Assembly: GCA_903813345.2 (NCBI GenBank) | Contig: CAIIXF020000010.1 | Coordinates: 33,035,425-33,099,424 of the forward strand | DNA: 64,000 bases | Direction: 5' to 3' | DNA from: Owenia fusiformis | Lineage: Eukaryota > Annelida > Polychaeta > Sabellida > Oweniidae | Program-made: the position numbers and the translations under genes | Notes under the pieces: model-generated | What the model was told of the DNA's origin: nothing | Seen by the model: only the letters and a program-made list of their open reading frames with translations | Databases searched by the model: none | Shown: in pieces, positions 1 to 11,770 of the stretch | How the letters are laid out: every line of letters starts with the position of its first letter | How positions within the stretch are numbered: position 1 is the stretch's first letter

Positions 1-230
1 TAGCCAGGGGGATGCGATGGGATGCGATCGCACCGCCCCCCCTCCATAACCAATGAAAATAGAACCATTAGATAGAAGAGAAAAGTCTTAAAATGCTTTG
101 AAGCTTCTAGCTCGATTTTGAACGAAGTTGCACCAATTTTTGTAAAATTCAAAACAAATCTTCAAAAACATTTTTAATGCCACGATCGCACCCCTCCCCC
201 CCCCCCCCCGACTGAAAGCTGGCTACGCCA
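1..230. repeat. GGCGTAGCCAG-type inverted-repeat element, left end cut by the window
   Basis: The segment opens with TAGCCAGGGGGATGCGATG and closes with the inverse, ending CTGGCTACGCCA at 230. Both ends carry GCGATCGCACC next to a G or C homopolymer (C15 near 196-210). The interior (40-170) recurs in inverted orientation at 18.41-18.60 kb and in direct orientation at 18.82-19.00 kb, so this is a dispersed family. It has no coding capacity and looks like a non-autonomous terminal-inverted-repeat element. The first one or two bases lie outside the window. Confidence 0.6.
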
Positions 231-1207
231 CTGTAACGTGTAATCAATACGCTACATTTTGTATGTTCAATTTGTATACTAAAAACTGTTATTAATCCAC
301 AGATTTAGATGAAGACAAGATAAAAATCCGAATCAAGAATGAAAGGTGTCTAAGTATATAAATCTTAAGGGTAATGCATATTTGAATTAAACAGAGGCGG
401 GTTAATTTATATTGTGCAAGGAATTACGCTATTATTCAAAATTGCAGCTAAGATGCCTGTTTTATGAAAAATATCACGGAAGATGTATTTTAGATATCAG
501 TAGTATTCTCAGAAATTTATTATCCGAAACGGATAACATCTGGCCACTCAGACAAACAATCGCAGACATAGGTTAAGCTTGTTTATTTAACAGATAGATT
601 TGTTGACTTACCGATCCGTATTTCAATCTCCGGGAACACGTTCTTTTCACTTTGTATTTGCGTGCAGTGTAATATAAGTTGATACTTTTGTTCAAAAATG
701 TATTTTTAATGGCCATTTTATGCCTTTTATTTTCAAATTATGTTTTGTTTTGATGACAGTGTGAAAAGTCAAGAAACGTCAACCCCGACTTTTAATTAAA
801 AAATGTTGGTTAATCACTTATGGCAAATCACAAGGTTGATGATGTCAACGGACCATGATCGTGGAAGGCTATCAATATCAGGTGTATATCGCATAGAAAA
901 TAAATATTGCTAATATTTCGCACTGATATGATGATGACTATTCTGGCGAATCTGGTAGATATTTCTCAGTTTTTCCCGATAATAAAACTATTCATTTCTA
1001 TCAATTTTACAAACGGGGTCCTTTGAATGCACATAAAACTATAAAAGTATTTATTTGGCGTACATACTGTAAAACTTAATATTTAATACTAACCAATGCA
1101 TCAGTTAATATTTTCAGAATACAAATTTTCCATTTTTATTTCTCTGATAGATAAAGTCCCATTTTGAATCTGTTCGTGTATTAAAGACTATGCTTTTATA
1201 ATGCCGT
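231..1207. other. AT-rich stretch with no identifiable gene
   Basis: Both strands were read. There is no extended reading frame with coding character, no repeat shared with the rest of the window and no RNA-like fold that stands out. Confidence 0.5.
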
Positions 1208-1335
1208 GGTCACATTTGCTCAGATTTTCAGCACCGGCGCCCGGCCGATGAGTATTTTGTTCAAAATTGTATTCAATTCTGAACAAAATACTCAATCGGT
1301 CGGGCGCCGTAATGAAAATCGGAGCAAATGTTACC
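1208..1335. repeat. Near-perfect 128-bp hairpin (palindrome)
   Basis: The left arm 1208-1270 reads GGTCACATTTGCTC..., and the right arm 1275-1335 is its reverse complement with few mismatches, ending GAGCAAATGTTACC. The arms are GC-rich in the middle (CGGCGCCCGGCCG against CGGTCGGGCGCCG), unlike the AT-rich surroundings. The loop is only a few bases. It could be a very short MITE, a hairpin-RNA precursor or an end-to-end fold of a mobile-element terminus. A 90-residue frame crosses both arms and is a by-product of the fold. Confidence 0.75.
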
Positions 1336-1707
1336 AAGTCATAACTGATGAAAAATCAAATGAGAACATGAACATGGATAATAGGGGCACTATTACGCTG
1401 CGTGCAGAGTCTAATTATAAACTACGAGAAGACGAAACTCTCATTAGAGAAGTGAAGTCGAACAAATGCAAAGGGTAGGGTACTATAGAAGGGGATCATA
1501 TAAAAGCACGATCTATTTCACAACGCCTTTAACTTTTGTTCTTCAACTGTTGCCCTTTGTGCATTTCAAAAATAAAATATCTTAATCTGATTTGTTCCAC
1601 CTTTCTTTTCGCTCAGTTCTGCAATATTATGTTGTTTAGGATTATGTCATTTGCGAAATAGCTGTAAGACATTATGTGAATGAATATGGGAGTTTCCACG
1701 AAAAAAT

Positions 1708-1848
1708 GAGAATCTAACATTTAATGATAACAAAAGGATTAATTGCTTAGTTCTCTTTGTTTGTCTTTGTTTTCTTAAATGCGGAAGTGTACCAACATCA
1801 CCTAGATTACATAAGAGATCATCTAACAGTCTAAAATTGCTTTTAATT
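1708..1848 (+). repeat. Direct repeat R1, copy 1
   Basis: About 140 bp, beginning GAATCTAACATTTAATGAT and ending CTAAAATTGCTTTTAATT, recurs at 2208-2347 with small indels. The copies are 500 bp apart in the same orientation. No coding content is visible. Confidence 0.75.
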
Positions 1849-2207
1849 GCAAGTTAATGCATTCCGACCTAAATTTGTATACCTGTAATTGGGGGGGGGG
1901 GCGATGTTACATCACATAACTACAACGTTCATATAGAAATATACAATAAGCATGTCCGTATAAAAGCTAAAATAATAAAAACTCATTTCAAAGTCATTCT
2001 GTTCATGGAAGCGTCAAGTTATGAAAAACAATGCTAAACACTCAAACAAATCGACTTGATTACCTTTGAAAACTTCTTGAGAGGAAATGGACAAATGTAT
2101 TTTTCTAACTCATTAGAACGTCTGTCTGATTGAAATACTATTTTTAAATACAAACATAAATGATTTAATCTTAGTCAGAAGTCTGAACATTGTCCAACAA
2201 AATAATA

Positions 2208-2347
2208 AGAATCTAACATTTAATGATTACAAAAGGATTAATTGCTATAGTCTTTGTCTTAGTCTTTGTTTTTCTAACGGCGGAAGTGTACCAACATCAC
2301 CTTGATTACAGAAGAGATCATCTAACAGTCTAAAATTGCTTTTAATT
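2208..2347 (+). repeat. Direct repeat R1, copy 2
   Basis: Second copy of the 1708-1848 repeat. The shared core includes GCGGAAGTGTACCAACATCA and AGAGATCATCTAACAGTC. The similarity stops abruptly on both sides, as expected for a local segmental duplication or two insertions of one short element. Confidence 0.75.
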
Positions 2348-3027
2348 CCCGGGTTTTAATTACATTTTATGTATAGACTTTTTTGCCTCTATTCTCATTT
2401 TTAAACTTGTTTCTGTTTGTTTATTTAACAATTGTGATAAATTATTCAGTTAGTGTCGATATCAAAACAATTTTCTACATTATAGTCCCCTCCTCTTGCA
2501 CTGACTAAATATTAAAATAAGCTAGTCTGATTGCGAATTTACAAATCCTGTAAAAGTAGCTTCAAACCGCCTTTTGATCAAAGAAAACAATAAGTTAATT
2601 CATCTGATTGCGAAAATACGAATCAATCTGATTATCTGATCTCCATGCTATTTGATTCGTGCATTATCTACAAGTCAGTCGGGCAAGGGTGAAATTATTT
2701 CATTTGAAAACAGAAATAAATATCAGAACCCCTCTAGCATAACTATTCGGAAGAAATTCATACAAAAAATAAGGTACACAACTGATGAAGGGTCGCACAC
2801 AATGCACGCACCTCTCTCCTCCTCCTCCGCCCACACACGACCATATTTGACAATTTTTCTAAAAGCGTTTTCCCCGGGAATATAGGTGTAGCGGTTACCA
2901 GAAGTCGCACAGCTTGGGAGTCAGGGTATCCTGATCCATGCCTCAACGCCTGACGGGTCTGATATTTAGAGGGGGCGCAAGAATTATTAGGGGGCGGGGT
3001 TAACGTGAAAGTTGCCAAAATATCCAT
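2348..3027. other. Non-coding stretch
   Basis: AT-rich at first, then moderately GC-rich at 2880-3020. Two short frames, 77 and 89 residues on opposite strands, overlap each other and resemble no protein. Nothing else is supported. Confidence 0.45.
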
Positions 3028-3070
3028 AGGCGTAGCCAGGAGGGGGGGGGGGGTGCGATGGGTGCGATAA
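3028..3070 (+). repeat. Solo end of the GGCGTAGCCAG / poly-G element
   Basis: GGCGTAGCCAGGAGGGG followed by a long G run and GTGCGATGGGTGCGAT matches the terminus seen at 1-40 and 18.82-18.85 kb. The diagnostic interior of the element does not follow, so this is a truncated or solo end. Confidence 0.55.
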
Positions 3071-4383
3071 CAATAGGCTTTATATATGCTTTAATGTTTT
3101 ATTTATCATGATGCTTTTATGTAGGCTATTAATTACAGTTCTTTTTGCAATATAAAACTGGTATGTTTATGCAAATTCCGATTGGACTAATATAAAGGGA
3201 TATTGTTTCATTATGTGGACATACTCATTGCTTTCAACCCAAAACTTAAAATAGGAAGTTATCAAGATCCCAAGAACACGATCGATACTTAAACAATACG
3301 TTTGTAAAATCCCGGCGATCGAAATGCAATCAAACTTTCGCAATCAGGTGCCTAATTAGTCTTTTGATCTCTAAAGTTTTACGACTGAACGTTTCAATGA
3401 ACTCGTGAGAAGCAAACGCAATCATCATATAAACATTTTTCTAGTAAATCTAAAATAGAGTAAAACCCAGGGAAAAAGATCGCGTGTTCATAGGAATTAG
3501 GCATATTTCAATTTTGAAATAACAAAAGTCAGTTTCGGAAGAATTTTCCAAGCATTCCCTGCTTCGATGCGTTTTTATTGCAAGGGCCGTTTAGCGCCGA
3601 TATGAATTCATTATAGGGCATTAGGGTTGTGCTTTATTTGTTTTATTTATATAAATGTTATAAAATGTGTACGACACTTTAATGAATTATTTTTAGGGTA
3701 TCAATGCATATTTGACTTTTCCCTCTAAACGTTTAAAATTCATCTTTTCTTAGTTTGCTTCAATAAAATTAACATTGGATCCCAGACAGTTATCAAATTC
3801 TCAGACATTTGATTAATATAGATATTTGTACTTCCTTTGACCAGTGGTGCTGGTGTGACTGAGATTCGAATCTAATCTGTTTCATTTTTATGTAAATTGA
3901 GAGGAATCAAGTTTTATTTTCAGCGTTTTAACAATCTTAATCTGCGGTTAGGTACCATATCTTGATTACGGTAAAGACAGGCCATCTCATTCTGGTATGC
4001 CAGAGCCACTCTTATCTGCCGATTGTGGAAGGATAAAGACAAAGGGGTCGCGGCTATCGCGATTAGACCATCTTATTTCTAGGAATTATTTCTGCCTCTC
4101 ATTCCTTAAACCGGCTTCGTTAAACAGTGCCAAAATATATAAGTCGGAGCCAAAAACAAGACTATTTTTATATTTAAATCCCCTCACCTTGTCAATGTCT
4201 ATGCCTGCATCTGGTTTTCCCACCTTTGGGAGGGAGCCAATATACACATAGATTACTTACTGGCCATGGACAGGGGGGGGGGGCACAGAAACGAACATTC
4301 TGGGGTCATAAGGGATACTTGGGGAAGGGGAGAGGTGGTGGTGAATAGTGAAGTCCGGGAGTGAAGTTAGTGGGTACTGAAAT
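3071..4383. other. AT-rich stretch with no identifiable gene
   Basis: An 84-residue frame at 3997-4251 has no recognisable domain and lacks flanking splice signals. A G10 tract lies near 4268. No gene is supported. Confidence 0.4.
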
Positions 4384-4662
4384 CTTTCTTTTGATATTTA
4401 GTGCTTGAATGGAGACTTGTTTCCACTCCCCGCATTCTAGTAGAATTTAAATATTTGATCCAAAGGAGTTATTTTAAATCAAACTTGCATACCGATTAAT
4501 TAACACTCCAATGATTGTACCGCTTCACTATTGTCTAAGATAATTATAATGAATTCACGGGACACTATAGTCTTCCTTTTAAACTTTAGTGGTTGGATGG
4601 AGACTTGTTTCCCCACCCCGTACACTAGTAAATTTGTAAATTTTAAATATTTGATTTAGGGA
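4384..4662 (+). repeat. Diverged tandem duplication
   Basis: About 80 bp at 4384-4462 (core GGAGACTTGTTTCCACTCCC) recurs at 4570-4662 (core GGAGACTTGTTTCCCCACCC), followed in both by TTTAAATATTTGAT. It is an old duplication with a 185-bp offset and no coding content. Confidence 0.6.
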
Positions 4663-6364
4663 GGTATTTGCAATCCAACTCTGATGATGCAAGACTAGTC
4701 AGCCAAGACTAAATTATGAACTTATTATCATTTAGACTATTGAGTTCATTAAATTATAATTCCATAGATATCATATTTAATCCTGTCAACACAATAATGG
4801 TATTAATTGGCATGATATGTAGTCAGAGACGGTTTAAAAAGTTGTTTAGTATAGATAGTATTAGGAAAAATCCTAACTCAAAGTTTTTGTTCTCTCGCAA
4901 TCCAGAGCAAACCACTCGCCGGGAAAGCATTCTTTAAAAACGTGAAGTTTTCACCATGTTTAGCAGTTTTGAAAATTGTCAAATTTGAACCATCGCCTTG
5001 TATATTTCTGTAACTGCCCCCCCCCCCTTGACACTCGAGTGTAAGAATCCTTTCCACACTGTCAATGGTTTTACAAAATAGTTCATGTCAGGAAGGGGAG
5101 GGGTGAGTGTGGAGAACAATCACTGACTGCGATTTGTATGATTGAACATTATACACTTATCATAGATTCGTAAAGAATAGTTTTAAAATAAACAGCTTGT
5201 TTTATGTTATGATTGGAGTGATGTATGCATAGAAGAATGACACTGGTTTTGAAATATCTTAATCATCCCATTGAATGAAGACATCCGTCCCTCTGTCCAT
5301 TCTAAACTCATACTAGTGGACTGATTTGATTTAAAGGAGAAGTCTCGGTGCCAGAACGTGTACACACTAATGGGAACGAATTTTACTCATTTCTATTTAG
5401 GATTCGTTCGTATACTAGCGGGGCTTTAGAGCATTTACAAACGCACGAATTGTATTGTTTTAAGGCAACTTTTATGACATATAATGTATTTAAAGGCAGA
5501 ATCTGATCTATAGGGGGTGACAAAAGTACAAGCAAAATGTATAATTGACCTACCAATCTAATCCTTACAATATCAAATACAATATCTCCGAAAAGATTCA
5601 CAATATGTTATAAGTTGATGAAGTTATGAATGATTCAAGGTGCAAAAATGAGTGAAAAATGTTTAAATTCTCCCAAATAATAAGAATGGTAACCATTCTT
5701 ATAGAAAAATAATACATTATTGTAAATATCTTTAGTTTTCCTGGAATAAAGTATGCACTTTTGTGATTTTTAGAAAATAGACATGACAAGGAATGACACG
5801 AGCCAAAAATATTCTAAAATTGAAACAATTTTTTGTTTAGCCTGCTCGCTAGATCTGATTCTCTCTTTAAAGCTGATTAATTTTAGATTATACTCGGTTC
5901 AATTTTACAAATAATGAATAGTATTACAGTATATCGAAAAATATACAATGATTTACATTAAATTGCTCAGACTGCAAACAATGTACATGGTTGGCGAATT
6001 TGCATGCGCGTTCTTGATAATAAGAATTAAAGGTTGAACTTAAAAATCAAACATTTTCTTTTTTAAACATAATAAATCTTTAAATCAAGAAAATAAAAAT
6101 AAGATTGATGATTGAGCTTTTCATAGTCAACTGCGACTGCGTCGACGCATGTTTATTTACTTAGCTAATTAGATATGTAAAATTGTTAATCGCCGCAACG
6201 GATAATACGTACATGTAAGCTGTTCGGATAAGACATTTCTATATGATTAATAACAAATCCCAGGCAGAATGTTATTCAACAGTAACTGATCTTATTAGTT
6301 ATTATTCAATTTGGATAATAAATCTATTATCTCGTCGTATTGATGTTTATTATATAGTGTTTCT
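4663..6364. other. AT-rich stretch with no identifiable gene
   Basis: Short frames of 60-73 residues occur on both strands, but none has domain character or splice context. A C10 tract lies near 5018. Nothing else is supported. Confidence 0.4.
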
Positions 6365-6918
6365 CGTTGTGTCAGTCTATATCTTGTATTTTACACTTCG
6401 AAAAAGTCTTTTTTCCCATTGGCTTAACATGGGCACCAAATTTAGCGATTTTTGAGATTTCAAAACGCCATAACTTCCGAACCGGTAGTCGGATCGAAAT
6501 TTTGTTTGCAGATTCGGATTCCTGAGATAATTCTACACTTATTTGATAATTCACACGTTGAATTTAGAGAACTTTTTATGTTCTGACCTACTTTTCGGAC
6601 GCCATATCTCAAAATCGGTAGGAGTAATCAAAAAAACGGTTTACTATTCGCAATAAGCTTTTTCTAAGGAACATGATGAAAAAAACCCGGAGCAAAAATA
6701 CCAAAGGACGACTGAGAAAACTTGTAAAATAGTGAAAAACCACGATTTGACCTAGTTCTTGACCTTTGACCTAGATAAACATTTGACCTAATTTCCCAGA
6801 AACTAGGTATCATTACCTAGTTGACTATGTTAGCAGATTTAAGTTAGTCCTTCTAGTTGCTGAGAAAAAGTGTTCGGAAAGAAAGAATAATAATAATAAG
6901 AAAACTGGCAAAAGCAAT

Positions 6919-6945
6919 AGACTCCAGATTTTCAATCTGGAGTCT
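6919..6945. repeat. Terminal stem-loop 1 of the 0.6-kb repeat
   Basis: A perfect 12-bp stem, AGACTCCAGATT paired with AATCTGGAGTCT, encloses the loop TTC. It is preceded by GGCAAAAGCAAT and followed by AATAACTAG. It lies exactly at the end of the first repeat unit. Confidence 0.8.
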
Positions 6946-6989
6946 AATAACTAGATTGGTAAATTGAACAAAGTTCAATTTAAGACTCC

Positions 6990-7172
6990 AGATTGATTTA
7001 CTTGAGTAAAGAGCTGAGTAAGTAACTGAGTAGGAAGCTGAGTAAGTAGATGATTAAGTAATTGAGTAAATAGCTGAGTAGGTAGCTGAGTAAGCAGCTG
7101 AGCAGGTAGCTGAGTAAGTAGCTGAGTTCGTAGCTGAATAGGTAGCCGAGTAGGTAAGTAGGTAGGTAAGTC
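6990..7172. repeat. Minisatellite, ~12-bp GAGTAAGTAGCT-like unit
   Basis: About 14 degenerate copies of GAGTAAGTAGCT / GAGTAGGTAGCT interrupt the 0.6-kb repeat array just after the first terminal stem-loop. A minus-strand frame across it yields repeating LPTQLLTQ peptides and is an artefact of the repeat. Confidence 0.8.
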
Positions 7173-9312
7173 GGAATTTTTGACCGGAAGTCGGATTGAA
7201 ATTTGGTTTTCAGATTCGGATTCCTGAGAAAATTCTACCCTTACTTCATAACTCATAAGTTAAATTATGAGAACTTTTTATTTTGACCTACTTTACGGAC
7301 ACCATATCTCAAAAGTGGGTCAAAATACTTTCTGACGGCAAAATGCTCTCACTATTAGCACACTCTTTGCTACCTGTATACAAAATTTTGAAGCAAATCC
7401 TAAAAGTGTAGTGCCAGAATCGCAAAAATAAGGAAATACTATGAATTTGACCTAGATTTTGACCTAGGCATTTTGGTGTCCAAATATTGAAACTAGGTAG
7501 CTTTTGAGGTCCCCTTCTTTTATAGAAATTCATTATCTTAAGCTGTACTCAATCTATATCTCGTATTTTACACTTCAAAAAAAATCTTTTTCCTTGACTT
7601 TCTATCAGGATACCATCAGATCGAATTTCCGAAATTTCTAAACGCCATAACTTCCGAACCGGAAGTCGGATCGAAATTTGATTTAAAGATTCGGATTCCT
7701 GACAAAATTCTACCCCTAATTCATAACTCATACGTTAAATTTGGCGAATTTTATTTTGACCTACTTTTCGGACACGCCATAACTTTGGAACCGGAAGTCG
7801 AATCGAAATTTGGTTTGCAGATTCGGATTCCTGAGAAAATTCTACTCTTAATTCATAACTCATATGATAAATTTGGAGAATTTTTTATTTTGACCTACTT
7901 TTCGGACACCATATCTCAAAAGTGGGTCAAAATACTCTCTGACGGCAAAAGGCTAACACTATTAGCACACTCTTTGCTACCTGTATACAAAATTTTGAAG
8001 CAAATCCTAAAAGTGTAGTGCCAGAATCGCAAAAATAAGGAAAAACTATGAATTTGACCTAGATTTTGACCTAGGCATTTTGGTGTCCAAATATTGAAAC
8101 TAGGTAGCTCTTGAGGTCCCCTTCTTTTATAGGAATTCATTATCTTAAGCTGTACTCAATCTATATCTCGTATTTTACACTTCAAAAAAATCTTTTTTCC
8201 TTGACTTTCTATCAGGATAACACCAGATCGATTTTTCTCGAAATTTCAAAACGCCATAACTTTCAAACGGGAAGTCGGATCTAAATTTGATTTAAAGATT
8301 CGGATTCCTGACAAAATTCTTCCCCTAATTCATAACTCATACGTTAAATTTGGCGAATTTTCATTTTGACCTACTTTTTGGACACGCCATAACTTCGGAA
8401 CCGGAAGTCGGATCGAAATTTGGTTTGCAGATTCGGATTTCTGAGAAAATTTTACTCTCAATTTATAACTCAAACGTTAAATTTGGAGAACTTTTTATTT
8501 TGACCTACATTTCGGACACCATATCTCAAAAGTGGGTCAAAATACTTTCTGACGGCAAAAGGCTAACGCTATTAGCACACTCTTGGTTACATGTATACAT
8601 AATTTCGAAGAATATAATTAAAGTGTAGTGTCAGAATCGAAAAAATAAGGAAAACCAATGAATTTGACCTAGATTTTGACCTAGGCATTTTGGTGTCCAA
8701 ATTTTGAAGCTAGATGGCTTTTGAGGTCCCCTTCTTTTAAAAGCTTTGATAATGTGAAGCTGAACTCAGTCTATATTCCGTATTTTTCACTTCAAAAAAA
8801 TCTTTTTTCCCATTGACTTAACATGGGCACCAAATTTAGCGATTTTTGAGTTTTCAAAACGCCATAACTTCCGAACCAGAGGTCGGATCGGAATTTGGTT
8901 TGCAGATTCAGATTCCTGAGTAAATTCTACACTTATTTCATAGCTCATTTAATAAATTTGGTTAACTTTAAAGTTTGACCTACTTTCCGGACGCCATATC
9001 TCAAAATCGGTAAGAGTAATCAAAAAACGGATGGCACACTCTCGCTTTGTTTTTTTCTAAGCTACACAATGAGATGTACATCCAGGTGTTTCGATAAATA
9101 ATGACGAAGATAATTGACAGAATGTTAAAAATGTAAGATATGACCTAGTTCTTAACCTTTGACCTAGATAAAAAGTTGACCTAATTTCCCAGAAACTAGG
9201 TCGATGGGCTATGTTAGCCATGTAAGTAGGTTAAAGTAAGCTCTTCTAGTTGCTGAGAAAACGTGTACGGAAAGAAAGAAAGAATAATAATAAGAAAACT
9301 GGCAAAAGCAAT

Positions 9313-9339
9313 AGACTCCAGATTTTCAATCTGGAGTCT
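9313..9339. repeat. Terminal stem-loop 2 of the 0.6-kb repeat
   Basis: The same 12-bp stem and TTC loop as at 6919-6945, with the same upstream context (AAAACTGGCAAAAGCAAT) and TAATAA downstream. It marks the end of the last unit. Confidence 0.8.
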
Positions 9340-9367
9340 AATAAAGAATAATATCTACAAAATTGAT

Positions 9368-9392
9368 AGGAGGCCCCCCGATGGGGCCTCCT
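9368..9392. repeat. Stem-loop of different sequence in the same context
   Basis: A 10-bp GC-rich stem, AGGAGGCCCC paired with GGGGCCTCCT with loop CCGAT, is followed by AATAA, as in the two AGACTCC stems. The stem sequence differs completely, but position and downstream AATAA are kept. This suggests that the pairing, not the sequence, is what is conserved. Confidence 0.7.
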
Positions 9393-9397
9393 AATAA

Positions 9398-10801
9398 TTT
9401 GATTTTGAATGTCAATCGTTGGACTAGGCAACGTTTTTTACCGATTTTGTACCTTGCAACGAATGGCAAGCAAACAAATTGGTCATGACCGTCTCCTCTC
9501 GATTAATTGTCCCGCCTTAGGTCCTAACCTATCATTAACCAACCTATCATTTCTATGGGAATCTATCCTAATTTTTTACTGAAATTTAACAATTTCGAAA
9601 CAAAAATGATTTGTTATCGTCATAGCCTACTGAATACTGAACACGATATAATGTTACATGCGTTCTCTTATCGGGATTAAAAGTGACTTACCATTTCAGT
9701 TCACCATTAGAAAGCTCTTTTTGTCATACCAAATGTAGTTTTTACCAGTTGATGTTTAACAACTGAAAAATCAAACATAACGTTACGACGTCAACATCGA
9801 CGATGTTTGTGTGTTTTTGTTATTGCGTTTCATATGAATGAACTTAATGCAATGTTACATGCGTTTTTTTCCAAAGTGACTAACCAGGATGAAATTTGTC
9901 TTCTAACAACTGAAACAAAAAAATATGACATTGCACACCACGACGATGTAACGTTTTCATTGTGATTTGAAATGATTAATTATACGTTTTTAAATCACGA
10001 CCTAGTAAAGGTACTATAGTCACTGGATTCCCAGTTTTAGTTTTACTTCTAATTTTGCATTTTTTCATCTTTGTGTAAAAGACCGTCAGCCGACCACCGA
10101 CCACAAGTACCAAACTGTGGAGAGTGACTAGTCAGTGGTCGGTGGTCAGTGTTTTTCGTAAACCCTGATTAAACTCCCCAATAAAATAGATAATGTACAA
10201 TTCAGATTATATATTATATTTTATAAGTTTATTATGAGACCTAATGTCCAAAACAGGCACAATCATGACAATGGGTGATACAGTGACATGCATTTTCATT
10301 TATAATTTATTCAATTCTTGCATTACAATTCGACAATCATCTTGGATGCCAAGGTGTAAAGTTCTCGTTCCTTGGAATCAGAGGGTAAAATAAATGGACT
10401 GAAATGGGACTTTAAAAACTGTTACATTTATATGGTGTAACGCTTCAAGAGGTCTTTCACTTAGCAGGTTCTACTGTACAGTGTACATATCATTTAATGG
10501 TAATGTATTCAAACCTAGGCAGAAACAAAATGTACGCACACACAGTGACCATTTTTTAATTGACTGAATCAGTGAACGGTGATGTACATGTTTATATTGG
10601 ACATACATTTGGGGGTGTATGGTTTGCTGGAACTCACGCTATAGGCTGATCCATTCGTTTCTGTGTTAGAATATTTATTCCATGTTATTTAAGAGGAAAC
10701 GTGAATTTCATCATGGTCAAATGGAAGCCCAAGACCCTACATAAGTATTAAAAATTAAAGAGAGTAAAAATGTTCTATTGTTTTTTATATTTTTAAGCTT
10801 T
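9398..10801. other. Non-coding stretch with one hairpin
   Basis: It contains two diverged copies of an AATGTTACATGCGTT-containing segment near 9650 and 9850. A hairpin pairs GACCACCGACCAC (10092-10104) with GTGGTCGGTGGTC (10135-10147), a 13-bp perfect stem with a 30-nt loop. No coding region is visible. Confidence 0.5.
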
Positions 10802-11507
10802 TTAACCTTTAGCAGACCACCGGCGACCGCATCCGCCCATTCAAAACTACCGCCAGAATCCACCGGCGGATCCGGACGACACAAATCTAACTTTTGAAAA
10901 CTTTACTTTTTCCCGCCGTTCTTATGATCCAATTAGATTGCCCGATTTATTCAGTCCTTAGTAGGTGACTTCCTGTTGACCTAGAAATGGCGATGTTTCG
11001 AAAAATATTTCTTAATTCAACAATTTAAACAGTGTTTAAGTCGTTTTTAGTGGACAAATCGTACAAAATGACGGCAAAATGCGATCACAACGAAAATGTG
11101 GAGGAAATGGATTGCGATTTCGAGCTCTTTAGGCTCTTGGAAGCCGATAATGGTCATCAAAAATAGAAACTAGAATATTTTCTGAACTGAAAAGATGAAC
11201 ATTCGATCGCTGCAAATTCAGTTTTGGATTCTGACCAGACGTTGAATCTCCCGAGGGGCGAAACGGCGGATTCTGGAGGAGTATTCATGGTATATTTATG
11301 CCCAGTCGTGTTTATGTACGAAAAAAATTCATGAGAACATTTTTCTCATGAGCCACGCTAGTGTATCTTCCCTTTGTGAAAATTTTATCCAGATTCATTC
11401 AGTAGTTATCGAGATATTAATTATTTAGTCCAGGCATATCATTTTTGAAAAATAAGTCAGATGCGTGGTATATATTTGCTGAAATAAGTCAGAGTGCAGA
11501 AGGTTAA
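10802..11507 (+). mobile_element. Internally deleted piggyBac-type element flanked by TTAA
   Basis: The left end is TTAA (10802-10805) then CCTTTAGCAGACC, and the right end is GAGTGCAGAAGG then TTAA (11504-11507). The ends form imperfect terminal inverted repeats (CCTTTAGCAGA against CCTTCTGCACT). TTAA target duplication and short CC-starting inverted repeats are the hallmark of piggyBac transposons. The 698-bp interior keeps a short transposase-N-terminus-like frame (11068-11166) and no catalytic domain, so it would depend on a transposase supplied elsewhere. The window also holds a decayed piggyBac transposase at 47.96-49.2 kb, probably from another subfamily. Confidence 0.65.
11068..11166 (+). 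pseudogene. Short acidic N-terminal fragment, probably piggyBac transposase
   Basis: A 32-codon frame starts at ATG 11068 and stops at 11164-11166. It is acidic (NENVEEMD, DFELFRLLEADNG), like the poorly conserved acidic leader of piggyBac transposases. A near-identical copy is at 32953-33051, also stopping at the same codon. Assignment rests on its place inside TTAA-flanked piggyBac-like ends plus the acidic composition; no catalytic residues are present. Confidence 0.4.
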
Positions 11508-11770
11508 ATAAAATAACACATATTACATCGCATTTATATCTTTACATCGTAAAATCAATAACATTTGCGAAAAATGGTCAAACTGATATATATTTCTCAA
11601 AGCATATGGGTGTTCTTGTGCCTACAAAACCTAATTGAATCACCAGTAGCCTGTTATATTAACACTAATAAATCTTTTAAAAATAACCGTTACAAAATAT
11701 TTGAATTTTGCGCATCTTGTCGAGTCTTTGATCACACACTTTTAATAGTAGATGATCACTGTACATACAG
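11508..11770 (+). other. Unique lead-in to the tandem array
   Basis: AT-rich DNA between the piggyBac-type element and the first array unit. A 126-residue frame (11565-11945) begins here and runs into repeat sequence. Only its last ~50 residues are shared with other array units, so it is not treated as a gene. Confidence 0.4.

Larger units (their letters stand above)
6365..9397 (+). repeat. Tandem array of ~0.6-kb repeat units (CGCCATAACTTCCGAAC family)
   Basis: Landmarks recur in fixed order. TCTATATCTCGTATTTTACA occurs at about 6376, 7552, 8159 and, diverged, 8770. CGCCATAACTTCCGAACC-like words occur near 6467, 7643, 7768, 8250, 8383 and 8866. CCATATCTCAAAA occurs near 6603, 7303, 7905, 8518 and 8993. 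TGACCTAG-rich tracts follow each. The units are about 600 bp, with half-unit duplications such as 7643/7768. The first and last units run on into CTAGTTGCTGAGAAAA, an AAGAAAGAATAATAATAAG tract and a stem-loop. Six short frames on both strands are echoes of the repeat. It looks like a dispersed non-autonomous element family amplified in tandem. Confidence 0.75.

Noticed and set aside
1206-1478. 90-residue frame
   Set aside because: Half of it crosses the 128-bp hairpin; there is no domain or splice context.
6919-6957. Helitron 3' end (hairpin followed by CTAG and T)
   Set aside because: The second copy of the same stem-loop is followed by TAATAAAGAATAAT without CTRR, and no 5' TC end or Rep/helicase was seen.
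6975-7256. 93-residue minus-strand frame with LPTQLLTQ repeats
   Set aside because: It is the translation of a 12-bp minisatellite; open frames are expected in such repeats.
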